A stretch of DNA of 64,000 bases from Ruegeria atlantica. GTDB lineage: Bacteria; Pseudomonadota; Alphaproteobacteria; Rhodobacterales; Rhodobacteraceae. The translations under genes were made by a program, and so were the position numbers. Below the pieces are notes generated by a model, which was given only the letters and a program-made list of their open reading frames with translations, searched no databases and was not told the origin of the DNA. Shown piece by piece: positions 48,071 through 57,160 of the stretch (positions are counted from its first letter, which is position 1; each line of letters opens with the position of its first letter). Location: NCBI RefSeq assembly GCF_013032455.1, contig NZ_WQCF01000006.1, forward strand, positions 124,001-188,000, in the 5' to 3' direction.

Positions 48071-49795
48071 ATGGCAAAAGATTCACAAACCCGCTTCGTT
48101 TCTCCTAAGGCATGGAACCGCATCGAGCAGTGGTCCCGGCGCAAACCAATCTTTGCGCTGATGGGAGAATTCAGTGCCGGAAAATCAACGCTGATGAACT
48201 TCTTGCTGCGTTCACACGCGCTGCCGACACAGGTGACAGCAACGCAGCTCCCGCCAGTTTGGTTCAGCTGGGGCAAGGAATCTGCCTATGTTCAGCGCTC
48301 GGATGGCAACCGTGAAAACATTACGGTTGACCAATTGGATACTGTTGGTGTGAACGATGCCCAGTTCGTTCGCATTTTCCTGGAATCCGATATTCTAGAA
48401 GCCGTGGACCTGATTGACACGCCCGGCATTTCCGACCCGAAGATTTCCAGCGATGTCTGGCGCCGTGCGGTCGGCCACGCAAATGGTGTTCTGTGGTGCA
48501 CCCATGCCACTCAGGCTTGGCGCGAAACCGAGCGGGCAACTTGGGTGTCATTGCCCGAACGCCTGCAACATAACTCTCTGCTTTTGGTTACGCGCGCAGA
48601 CGTGTTGGGTCTGAAAGACCGTCAAAAGGTGCTGCGGCGGGTTAATCGCGAGGCAGGCCATCTGTTCAACCGCTCGATCCTGTTCTCGGCTCGTGATGCA
48701 ATCACTGCGCGCGATAAAAGCGGCGATGCCGAACTTTGGGGCCGCAGTGGTGGCGGCAAGATGGTCGACAGCTTCCTCGAGATCACTGAACAGATCATGG
48801 ACAACCGAGCTGAGTTGCTGGCACGCTATCAGATTGACAAGAGCCTGTCAGAGACCCCCCGCGCTTATCCCGTTCGTCCGAAACGGAATGTGGTACAGGA
48901 CGATGAACCGACACCGTTGAAATTGGTTAATCCCGTTTCCGAGTCGATTTCAGAAAACGAAGTCGTCACCAACTTTCCTGTACGTCCAGCCCGTGTTGAA
49001 CGCAGGACCGAAGACACAGATCGCGAAGAACGCATTGACGCTGCCGAAGCCGAACGCCTGCGCGCCGAGATGACAACCGAAACACCGACCGCGGAACCCA
49101 TTCAAGAGTCCAATGAGGAAGAACTGCGGGCTTTCTTTCGGGATACACCCAATAGCAGCCTGAATCTGTCGGAATATGCGGGTTCAGCAAGTGAGGAAGA
49201 CTCGTTCGATTTGTTGGACGAAGATGAGTTGGAAGACGAGGATACTCTTCTATCCGAAGCAGAACCGACAGACGAAACGCAGGTTTCCACTCCGGACAAG
49301 TTCATGTCGTCGCTGGAAGGCAAACTTTCTGAAACACCTGAGCAAACCCAAGAAACGCCGGAGGAGCCCGAGGAACCGCGCGCAGAGATGTCCGTTTCCT
49401 CCATTACCGCTCTGATGGCAGAGCAGGCGAAAGATGGCGAAGATGAGTATGAGCCGGAACCCGAAACCAACGGCCTGATGGATACGCAGGTTGTGCCCTT
49501 GTCCAATGGCAAGACTTCGGAAGAGGCTATCTCGTGCGAAGATGAAGGTGAAAAACTTGAAGATTTGCTGAATGTTCCGGCGGGCACACCAATCAGTGCT
49601 TCGTCCATGTGGCGCGAAGTTACTCAAGACGAAGAACTACCGGACAATGTAGAAGGCATGAAGAAAGTCTTCAAATCGTTTCTGGAAGAATACGACCAAA
49701 TTGCAGCCGAGCATTTTGCGCGTCAGGCCAAAGAAACGAAGTTTCCCAGCCGGAACAGTCCGAAAAACGGCAGCGCAGAATACCATGTGTTGTGA
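48071..49795 (+). CDS. dynamin-like GTPase, small type with acidic tail, copy 1
   Basis: A 574-residue protein with a compact GTPase domain in residues 1-270: G1 GEFSAGKST (32-40), G3 DTPG (116-119), G4 TRAD (174-177), plus the motif TQAWRETER shared with the second small GTPase. The remaining 300 residues are an acidic Glu/Pro-rich, low-complexity region (LLDEDELEDEDTLLSEAEPT) ending in a short helical segment. The tail has many Ser/Thr in acidic context and could be a target of the cluster's kinase (inference). Probably works as a partner of the preceding large GTPase. Confidence 0.85.
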   Translation: MAKDSQTRFVSPKAWNRIEQWSRRKPIFALMGEFSAGKSTLMNFLLRSHALPTQVTATQLPPVWFSWGKESAYVQRSDGNRENITVDQLDTVGVNDAQFVRIFLESDILEAVDLIDTPGISDPKISSDVWRRAVGHANGVLWCTHATQAWRETERATWVSLPERLQHNSLLLVTRADVLGLKDRQKVLRRVNREAGHLFNRSILFSARDAITARDKSGDAELWGRSGGGKMVDSFLEITEQIMDNRAELLARYQIDKSLSETPRAYPVRPKRNVVQDDEPTPLKLVNPVSESISENEVVTNFPVRPARVERRTEDTDREERIDAAEAERLRAEMTTETPTAEPIQESNEEELRAFFRDTPNSSLNLSEYAGSASEEDSFDLLDEDELEDEDTLLSEAEPTDETQVSTPDKFMSSLEGKLSETPEQTQETPEEPEEPRAEMSVSSITALMAEQAKDGEDEYEPEPETNGLMDTQVVPLSNGKTSEEAISCEDEGEKLEDLLNVPAGTPISASSMWREVTQDEELPDNVEGMKKVFKSFLEEYDQIAAEHFARQAKETKFPSRNSPKNGSAEYHVL

Positions 49796-49817
49796 CCAAA
49801 GGCACAGGTGAAATGCG

Positions 49818-50219
49818 ATGACCATCGAAACCGCAATGGCGACCGCAATGACGACCATACCCGACTGCATCGCAGCCGGGTATGTCGATATGGAAACTGG
49901 CATGTTGCTGGGGGCCAACACTTCGGACCCTGACAGCGCGGCCGTTCTGGATAGTGTTGCGATTGCCGTGGCTAACCTGTTTCAAGGACGGGGAATAAAA
50001 GCCTTCGAAGAATTGTTACGCAACGCCGGTTCCGAGGAGTCGGACGACCCTGGATTTGGGGAAATTGCGGTGTTTTCGAACGACAGGCTGAACATTTTTT
50101 TGCGGACCCGGGAGTACCCCGATCATGTGGTCTGCTACATCTGCCGAAGCAGTGCCAATGTTGGTTTGGCGCTGACGAAATCACATCTGAGCCTGGGGCC
50201 CGTCGCGGCCGCAGTCTAA
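49818..50219 (+). CDS. roadblock/LC7-like small protein (tentative)
   Basis: A 133-residue soluble protein. The order of elements (CIAAGYVDMETGMLLGANTS, a central helix with LFQGRGIKAFEELL, then EIAVFSNDRLNIFLRTREYPDHVVCYIC and ANVGLALTKSHL) resembles the roadblock/LC7 fold, whose bacterial members regulate small GTPases such as MglA. The similarity is by eye only. It sits between the two GTPase pairs. Confidence 0.6.
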   Translation: MTIETAMATAMTTIPDCIAAGYVDMETGMLLGANTSDPDSAAVLDSVAIAVANLFQGRGIKAFEELLRNAGSEESDDPGFGEIAVFSNDRLNIFLRTREYPDHVVCYICRSSANVGLALTKSHLSLGPVAAAV

Positions 50220-50242
50220 ACCGGATCAGAGGGGGTCACGGG

Positions 50243-51103
50243 ATGATGGATACGGACATACTGGAAATGCTCGACGATATCGGGCGTTCTTCTGTCGCGC
50301 GCCTAACCCCAGCGGTACAGGTTCCAGGTGAAACCGCGCTGGTACGACGCGAAAAAGTATTGCGAACTATTCGCGGCACCATTTTACCGCGCCGTCTAGA
50401 ATTCACAGCGGCCAACGGCGATTGTCTTGCCATCGAGGTCAACAGCTCTCGTGTGACGGATATATTCCGCGTGCTGTCAGGTATCGCTCCGGATTTCGAA
50501 ACTGAACCGCGTGAAGAATTGGCAAGCAAACTGGCCCAACTGGTCAGTGATATAGCCTGCGCGCCCGCGCCTCTGGAATTGATTTCCCTGCAACCGGATA
50601 CCGCGCTTGAGGCGGACGACGTCGGCATTACGATCAGCGAGATTGAAGTCGCCTGTGAGGGCATTGAGCTGCCCGCAGATCCGGTCATTTCCATTGTTGC
50701 TGGTGACCCGGCGCCACAGGATACGGCGGTAGAACAAGATGGGCCTGACAGGTTGGCTCAGCTTTTTTACGAAGGGTGCGAACGATTTGCGCAAGGCCGT
50801 GTACTGGTTGATGGAGCCGACGGAGTGGCGCTGCGCGTGGATGGCGCATGCCAAGCAAATGAACCTCTGCATCCGAGCGATGATCTGTTGTCCCGTTTCG
50901 CACAGGATCTAGCGGGCTGGGATGAAGACGTAAACACCGCGATGGACCATCCGCAACTGATCGTGATGCGGCCTTCTGGTGGTAAAGGAGCCGGGCTGGC
51001 TGTTCTTAACGATGGTGAAAAAATCGCTGTGGCTGTGCATGAGGCACGCAAATTGGGCGCTGTCGTCAACCTTTGGACCTCTTTGACGAGGCCAGAGGAA
51101 TGA
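50243..51103 (+). CDS. hypothetical protein of the dynamin-like cluster
   Basis: A 286-residue acidic protein with a GGGGG-type ribosome site. No signal peptide or membrane span. The N-terminal 100 residues (RREKVLRTIRGTILPRRLEFTA) and the C-terminal 110 residues (FYEGCERFAQGRVLVDG to LAVLNDGEKIAVAVHEARKLG) appear to be separate domains joined by an acidic linker; the latter loosely recalls a roadblock/profilin-like sheet. Family not recognised. Context suggests an accessory subunit for the second GTPase pair. Confidence 0.75.
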   Translation: MMDTDILEMLDDIGRSSVARLTPAVQVPGETALVRREKVLRTIRGTILPRRLEFTAANGDCLAIEVNSSRVTDIFRVLSGIAPDFETEPREELASKLAQLVSDIACAPAPLELISLQPDTALEADDVGITISEIEVACEGIELPADPVISIVAGDPAPQDTAVEQDGPDRLAQLFYEGCERFAQGRVLVDGADGVALRVDGACQANEPLHPSDDLLSRFAQDLAGWDEDVNTAMDHPQLIVMRPSGGKGAGLAVLNDGEKIAVAVHEARKLGAVVNLWTSLTRPEE

Positions 51104-51169
51104 TTGGCCCGGATTGTTCAAATTTTCTGTGTATTCGATCCGTGATTACAAGTTGCCAGGGTAAGGTAA

Positions 51170-53212
51170 ATGAGTGAAAACAACCGTCTCGAGTTAATCC
51201 GAATTGCCGAGGATATGAACGGGACCTCTAACGAGGAAACCCGTCACTTTATCTCGCGCATTGTCGACGATCTAACAAATCTGAAACCCTCAATTGCCTT
51301 TGTCGGACAGATCAAGGCGGGCAAGTCCCGTCTGATAAACGGGTTCACCGGGCAGGCCGAATATCTGCCTTCGGACGTGAACCCGTGGACTACCGTGATC
51401 ACAGATATGCATTTCGGTCACCCCTCGGGTCGCACCACTGGGGCGGAGTTCCACTTTTTCGACAACCGTCAATGGCAAGCACTGATTGCCGAGGGCGAAG
51501 AGTTGCGCAACATGTTCCCGGATGACGAGGACAGCTATAAGCGCGAGATGATTGAAGAGCAGGTCGAGGCGATGAAAATCCGCGCCCAACTGCGATTGGG
51601 CGAAAGTTACAAGCATCTGCTGGGCCAGCATCACGACCTGGACGAACTGACCTCGGACGATCTGGCGCGCTATGTTTGCGCCGGGGATGATCCGACTGAG
51701 GAAGGTGAGCACGATCCAGGGTCGGATCGCGGTCTATATAGTGACATCACCCGCAAGGCCGAGGTCTATTTCGACATCGGCCATTTCCCGTTCCCGTTGA
51801 CGGTGACGGATACGCCGGGCGTTAATGACCCGCTTTTGATCCGTGAGGAAATTTCACGCCAATACCTCAGGGAATCTGATTTCTTCGTGGTGGTTCTGTC
51901 TGCACATCAAGCCTTGTCGCGGGCAGACCTGAAACTGTTCCGGCTGATGCAAGCGTTGGAGCTGGGACAGATCGTGGTCTTCATCAACCGTGTCGATGAA
52001 TTGGGCGGCGGTGCGGAAGATGCCGAAAAGGTCCGGGCCGACGTCATGGACGGTTTGGAACAGGCATTGGGGAATTCAGACATCGACGTTCTGATGGGCA
52101 GCGCGCAATGGGCGCATTATGCACTGACAGGAGATGACACAGGCGTCAACCACGATGAGGTTCTGGCCTGGCTGCGCACGCATCCCGAACAGATGAGGCA
52201 ATATCTGGACGGAGTGCAAGAGATCAAACAGGGCTCGGGTCCGATCAGCCGCGAAGGTGTTTTGCGCTTTGCTGCGATGATCGCGTCAGGCTTGCCGGAC
52301 CTGCGTCGCCATGTGACCAGCGCCCTGACCGAAGGCCCGCGCAACGAACAACTTCAAATGGCGTGGCAGCATCTCAACAGCTTCGCACAAGGTGAACTTG
52401 AACGCTCCAAAGCCCATCTGCGCGCGATCGCAGATGACAGCCGCCTAACAGCGGAAAGCGGTGGTGAAAACAATAAGACCCTGTCTGATTTACGGGTACT
52501 TGTGACCCAGAAAACCGCAGAGATTGTCAATGACATGGATGACGTTTTGGCCAACTTGCGCGGCGTGATGGACGACACAGTGGCCGAATCCGTTTCGGTT
52601 GTAGTGCGCGGCCCCAACGGCGACTCGCCGCTTATGGCCAAGGGCGGTGAAACTGAATTGAACTTTGGTCCGCTACGCGACCGGATGCGCGAACTTGTTC
52701 AGGGTGCCACGCAGGTGGTGCGGCAACGCATGCTCAGCGAGTTGTACTCGATCGACATGCAAAGCAATGCAGCTTTGCGCACCCTGCCCGGCTGGCAAGA
52801 TCCGGCTGACAACCGCATGAACACCAGCGCCGTGCGGTGGTTCCGACCGGACACCACTGCCCTTACCCGTGGCATTACGGTCGAACTGCGGATCACCTGG
52901 CTGTCGCGCCTGATTTCACGCAAGAGTGTTATCGCGCGCGCCGAGCGCATGATTGTGCAGGAATTCGAAATGATCGGTGACGATCTGGTCGACACAGCGC
53001 GTGGTGATTTGATGGAACGCTTGAATACAGTTCTTGATCACTATCTTGCTTTGCTGGCAGGACATCTTGAACATCGGGCCGGAAGCGGCGAAACAAATGA
53101 ACGAGCCGAAGCTCAGGCGTCATTTGATCAGGCACAGCGCATCACAGAGGAACTGGGTGCGATATTTGGCGCAGATGACGTAGAAAAAAGACTAGCAGAG
53201 GCTGCCGAATGA
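51170..53212 (+). CDS. dynamin-like GTPase, large type, copy 2
   Basis: A 680-residue paralogue of the first large GTPase. G1 is GQIKAGKSR (46-54), switch I SDVNPWTT (Thr74), G3 DTPG (214-217), G4 NRVD (273-276). The shared LPSDVNPWT and DTPGVND blocks and equal G-motif spacing show common origin. The Arg after the P-loop GKS (normally Ser/Thr) is unusual. The C-terminal part is helical, with RITWLSRLISRKS near 590-600 as a candidate membrane-binding element. It overlaps the next GTPase gene by 4 bp, strong evidence for a matched pair. Confidence 0.9.
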   Translation: MSENNRLELIRIAEDMNGTSNEETRHFISRIVDDLTNLKPSIAFVGQIKAGKSRLINGFTGQAEYLPSDVNPWTTVITDMHFGHPSGRTTGAEFHFFDNRQWQALIAEGEELRNMFPDDEDSYKREMIEEQVEAMKIRAQLRLGESYKHLLGQHHDLDELTSDDLARYVCAGDDPTEEGEHDPGSDRGLYSDITRKAEVYFDIGHFPFPLTVTDTPGVNDPLLIREEISRQYLRESDFFVVVLSAHQALSRADLKLFRLMQALELGQIVVFINRVDELGGGAEDAEKVRADVMDGLEQALGNSDIDVLMGSAQWAHYALTGDDTGVNHDEVLAWLRTHPEQMRQYLDGVQEIKQGSGPISREGVLRFAAMIASGLPDLRRHVTSALTEGPRNEQLQMAWQHLNSFAQGELERSKAHLRAIADDSRLTAESGGENNKTLSDLRVLVTQKTAEIVNDMDDVLANLRGVMDDTVAESVSVVVRGPNGDSPLMAKGGETELNFGPLRDRMRELVQGATQVVRQRMLSELYSIDMQSNAALRTLPGWQDPADNRMNTSAVRWFRPDTTALTRGITVELRITWLSRLISRKSVIARAERMIVQEFEMIGDDLVDTARGDLMERLNTVLDHYLALLAGHLEHRAGSGETNERAEAQASFDQAQRITEELGAIFGADDVEKRLAEAAE

Positions 53213-54495
53213 TCGAATTTCCCGGAACCGAACAGGAAGTGAGGCAACTTGAACGCTTTCTGACCGCGACCGAAAACCAGCCAGCAGAGGTTGCGCTGGA
53301 TGAAATGCGCAAGCGTGCTCTGGCCCATGCCGAGCGGCTGTCCAATGCTGTGAACATCGGGTTCGCCGGAGAGTTTGGGGCCGGCAAATCCAGCCTCGCC
53401 AATATGCTCGCTGGTGCAGATATTCTTCCTACCGGACCACAGCATTTAAAACTGCCTCTGGTTATCGTGGCTTATTCTGAAATACCCGAAACTACAGTCG
53501 GCTGGTGGGATCGAGAGCCCAAAGTCTATTCCGGTATCGCGCTGGAAAAAGCGGCAGCAGATGAGCCCGACTTCATTTCAGTGGGTCTGAACACCCCTGC
53601 CCTGCAGGAAATTTCTCTATTCGATCTGCCCGGAACGGGTGCTTTGGATGATACTTACAAGGCGACACTGGATCTTCTGAAGTTTGTCGATTGCGCGATC
53701 TGGTGCACCAATGGCACCAATGCCTGGCGCGAAACCGAGCGCCACCTTTGGGCGCAAGTCCCTCAAGAACTGCGGGCAAACAGCCTGCTGGCCGTCACTC
53801 ATGCCGACCTACCCCCGGTTCGGGACGCCTTGGATCGAGTGGTGGCGAGACTGAACAAGGAAAAAGGCGAATTGTTCCGTTCGGTCGTGCCAATTGGCAC
53901 CCCGATTGCTGTGCGTGCGATGGCGCAGGAACCCGAACCCGATTTTGGCCTTTGGGAAACCTGTGGCGGTCAAAATCTGGCGGAACAGGTGCTACAAATT
54001 GCTTCGGACCGGCGTCTTGCGGACATTGAGGCCGCTCGCACGGATCTAGGACAGGATTTTCTGCCCTATTTGGAAACTCTGGGTGCGACTGACTTTGAGC
54101 CGGAACAGTCCGACACCGTATCTATTCACGCCACTCTGGAAGCTGTGCTGCCGCCACTTGAAAATCCGATCCTTGAAGATTGGCTGGCGGCTATTGCCAG
54201 TATCTACGAAGATCTGCGCGAGTCCTCCGACATTGAACCCGCGGCCTTCTTGCATTCCTGTCAAGAAATCGTCGAAGACTTTGCCGAACGGCTGGAACAT
54301 GGTGGCGAGATCGACCCGGCCGCCGATTGGATTCCTGGTGAGTTCGAAAAGGCCACCGACTTGCTTTTGCTGCTTCAATTCGAAAGCGGCGACGCGCCCC
54401 TGAAAGATGCGATCAGTATCTTGGCGCAGCTCAGTGATAACCTGGCCTGGGCTGGCAGCCGGGCAGAGTCGGTTCAGTCCAAGACCGGCACCTAA
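53209..54495 (+). CDS. dynamin-like GTPase, small type, copy 2
   Basis: A 428-residue protein. G1 is GEFGAGKSS (54-62), G3 is DLPG (139-142) instead of DTPG, G4 is THAD (197-200), and TNAWRETER (170-178) matches TQAWRETER of the other small GTPase. The region after about 270 is helical and lacks the long acidic tail of its paralogue. Translationally coupled to the large GTPase by an ATGA overlap. Likely the last gene of the first transcription block, as 338 bp follow without a gene. Confidence 0.87.
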   Translation: MIEFPGTEQEVRQLERFLTATENQPAEVALDEMRKRALAHAERLSNAVNIGFAGEFGAGKSSLANMLAGADILPTGPQHLKLPLVIVAYSEIPETTVGWWDREPKVYSGIALEKAAADEPDFISVGLNTPALQEISLFDLPGTGALDDTYKATLDLLKFVDCAIWCTNGTNAWRETERHLWAQVPQELRANSLLAVTHADLPPVRDALDRVVARLNKEKGELFRSVVPIGTPIAVRAMAQEPEPDFGLWETCGGQNLAEQVLQIASDRRLADIEAARTDLGQDFLPYLETLGATDFEPEQSDTVSIHATLEAVLPPLENPILEDWLAAIASIYEDLRESSDIEPAAFLHSCQEIVEDFAERLEHGGEIDPAADWIPGEFEKATDLLLLLQFESGDAPLKDAISILAQLSDNLAWAGSRAESVQSKTGT

Positions 54496-54833
54496 CAATT
54501 TCCCGTTAAAATTTAGCCGCAACGCGGCGATTCGAGAGGCTCGGAATCGGGCCTCTCACACAGCGAGTCCGTTGACCAAGCGGAGACAAACAGGTGATTA
54601 CCCAGCATTTTGTACAGAGCTAAAATCTATATATAGTATTTGAAAACTATCTATAACCTATATGTTGATTTTCACCGAAAACGATCCTTAGTGAAGCCAT
54701 CAGGCGGCCCCAATAAAGTCAAATTTGAAACGTCTAACCGTATGCAGTGTCTTGCGGTTGTTTTTGGTTGTGAGTGTTGGGGCGATTTAGCCCAGTTGAA
54801 CTACCGCAAAATGTTTAGAACGGGCGGGAAGAA
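54496..54833. other. intergenic region with candidate promoter before the kinase gene
   Basis: No gene is supported here. An AT-rich stretch contains TTGTAC (54610-54615) and, 16 bp later, TATAGT (54632-54637), a possible sigma-70-type promoter for the kinase-FHA-PP2C block. A GGGAAG ribosome site stands before the kinase ATG. Confidence 0.45.
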
Positions 54834-56954
54834 ATGAGCCACAACCAGGCTGTCGGTGCATCGCACGACGAACCGAAAATCGAAGGACTTGAACCTGGCG
54901 CCAAGCTGTTGCGTGGGCAGTATGAAATTCTGCGCTTCCTCAGCAATGGCGGGTTCGGCATTACCTATCTGGCGCGTGACAGCTTAGAGCGCGACGTAGT
55001 AATCAAAGAGTGCTATCCAGGTGCTCTTTGTGTGCGCAACGGCGACAAGGTCGAGGCTGCGGATCCAAACCACAAGGATGATCTGCGCGCTATCATCGAC
55101 CTGTTTATTCTGGAAGCGCGCAACCACGCTCGCTTGGTGCATCCCAACATTGTCAACGTCCATCAGGTGTTTGAAGACAACAACACCGCATATATCGCGA
55201 TGGATTTTATCAAGGGTTGCGACCTTCTGGACTATGTCGAAAATGAAGACAATAAGTCTGGCCCCGATTTCATCATTCAAGTCACCGAAAAGATGCTGTC
55301 GGCTGTTTCGTTCATTCACCAAAGCGGCATGCTTCACCGGGATATTTCACCGGACAATATCCTGATCAACGAAAACGACGATCCGGTTCTGATCGACTTT
55401 GGTGCCGCGCGCGAACAAGCTGCAAATCAGTCTGCAGCCTTGTTGACCTTGCGGGTAATCAAAGATGGCTACTCGCCGCACGAGTTCTACGTGCGCGGTG
55501 CCGATCAAGGCCCCAGCAGTGACCTGTATGTACTGGCGGCCACCTTGTATCATGCCATCAGCGGTGAACGTCCGATTGACGGGCAAACCCGATTGAATGC
55601 TTTTAACAACAGTCAGGAAGATCCCTACACCCCGCTGGCCGGACGATTCAAAGGGTATCCCGAAGGTTTCCTTGAAGCGATCGACAAGGCAATGGAAGTG
55701 CACGCCACCGACCGCCTGCAAACCGCTTTAGACTGGCTTCGCATGTTCCGTGGCACGGACGTCATGTTCGATACATTCGACTATCGCCCGGTCTCGGTCA
55801 TTGTTGCGATGGACCGCAATGACGACGAAGCTGAAAAAGCCAGAATCAAAGCTGAAAGCGAAAATGCCGAAGCTGTGGTCACCGCCCTTTTGGCCGGAAA
55901 CGCAGATCTGGTGTTGGGCAACGAAGAAAAGAATGAAGAAGAGCTAGCCAAGTTCACCCCCAAAGAGGAAACGGCCGTCGCCGTGGACACCGTGGTTAAA
56001 AGTGGTTCTGGTGGCAGTGGTAAGCTAATTGCGGGCCTTGCTATTGTCGTGGCCGGTCTGGCCGCTGGCGGTTTCTTCATATTGTCCGGTGAAAACGACA
56101 CACCTGAGGCAGAGGTTTCCGCTGTCGCGGAAGACTCGCAAGAAACAATCGCATCGCCCACGCAAGAAGCTGAAATTCAACTCCAGCCGGAACAGGATGA
56201 TCTGGCACAAGAACAGCCAGAACCCATTCTAGCCCCGAAACAAGCAGAACCCACTCCGGCACCTGTCGAGCAGGCGCAGGCTGAGACGGCTGTCATAGAA
56301 GAGGCTGAAGCCCAGACAGCCGTATCTGCCCCAATCACATTGCCCCCGCCCGCAGAAGCGCAGGTTGGCTTCTCGCATTGGGATGTCGAGATCCCGTTCC
56401 AGACCTCACAGAGACGGACATCAACCGGCAACATCATCGCTGTTACCGGCGTTGATCCGAACCAAGATATGTCGGTGATCGGGGAATGGGTGAAACGTGG
56501 CGTGGCGATCTACACGTTTAACGGCGAACCGGTTCGCGAAAACACCAGTTTCGCCGCTCAGGTTTTGGATGAGCTGTCTGTTGATCCTGACGGATACATC
56601 CGTGTGACTGCGCGCTATCGCCCACTTGGTAAGACGCTGGCCCAAAACGGGTTGTTGGCCCTTCCGGCCATCCGGATGGTCGGATTGGAAAACGGATACG
56701 GGTTCACAGTGCGCAATGAAAACGGTCAGGGATGGTCAACCGTTGTGACCTCAATCCCTGCTGATGCGGCAAGCACCCTGCAGAAGGGCGATGTCTTACT
56801 CAGAGAGACGCAAACAGGGTCCGCAATCGAAAACCAGAAAAGTCTGGACGAAATGCTGGAGGCATTGGTCGCGGAAAAACAATCTCAGGCGCATTTGACC
56901 GTATTGCGCAACGGCGCCGAAACAACCGCCACGATGCAGTTGGCACAGGAGTAA
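54834..56954 (+). CDS. membrane-spanning Ser/Thr protein kinase with C-terminal PDZ-like domain
   Basis: A 706-residue Hanks-type kinase. Glycine loop SNGGFGITY (37-45), catalytic Lys58 in VVIKECYP, HRDISPDN (168-175) and DFG (188-190) are all present; RD-type, so probably activated by autophosphorylation. A single membrane helix lies at about 397-418 (AGLAIVVAGLAAGGFFIL), then a Glu/Gln/Pro/Ala-rich linker, a beta-rich domain (520-620) and a PDZ-like end (GYGFTVRNENGQGW, then KGDVLLRE). Thus the kinase is cytoplasmic and the sensor part periplasmic. It likely phosphorylates cluster proteins; FHA and PP2C partners follow. Confidence 0.92.
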   Translation: MSHNQAVGASHDEPKIEGLEPGAKLLRGQYEILRFLSNGGFGITYLARDSLERDVVIKECYPGALCVRNGDKVEAADPNHKDDLRAIIDLFILEARNHARLVHPNIVNVHQVFEDNNTAYIAMDFIKGCDLLDYVENEDNKSGPDFIIQVTEKMLSAVSFIHQSGMLHRDISPDNILINENDDPVLIDFGAAREQAANQSAALLTLRVIKDGYSPHEFYVRGADQGPSSDLYVLAATLYHAISGERPIDGQTRLNAFNNSQEDPYTPLAGRFKGYPEGFLEAIDKAMEVHATDRLQTALDWLRMFRGTDVMFDTFDYRPVSVIVAMDRNDDEAEKARIKAESENAEAVVTALLAGNADLVLGNEEKNEEELAKFTPKEETAVAVDTVVKSGSGGSGKLIAGLAIVVAGLAAGGFFILSGENDTPEAEVSAVAEDSQETIASPTQEAEIQLQPEQDDLAQEQPEPILAPKQAEPTPAPVEQAQAETAVIEEAEAQTAVSAPITLPPPAEAQVGFSHWDVEIPFQTSQRRTSTGNIIAVTGVDPNQDMSVIGEWVKRGVAIYTFNGEPVRENTSFAAQVLDELSVDPDGYIRVTARYRPLGKTLAQNGLLALPAIRMVGLENGYGFTVRNENGQGWSTVVTSIPADAASTLQKGDVLLRETQTGSAIENQKSLDEMLEALVAEKQSQAHLTVLRNGAETTATMQLAQE

Positions 56955-56995
56955 TCTGACCGGATCGCAAGTGATCTGCCGCTATGTGAAAACTG

Positions 56996-57040
56996 AGGGT
57001 GGTGCTTGGAAGTCCACCACCCTGACGGGGACCGGCCCGT
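56996..57040 (+). other. two consecutive hairpins between kinase and FHA genes
   Basis: AGGGTGGTG (56996-57004) pairs with CACCACCCT (57015-57023), and ACGGG (57025-57029) with CCCGT (57036-57040). No U-tract follows. It may be an RNA-processing or stability element in the 206-bp gap. Confidence 0.45.
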
Positions 57041-57160
57041 CGCGGCAGAAAAGTTAGTTTGATTTCCGAAATCTAGTGCCGTTGTGCCGATGCGCGCAGA
57101 GGCGAATAGCAGCCCCGCAGGACGACAAGCCCTGTGTCAGTAAGCAAAGGTGTCGACACC

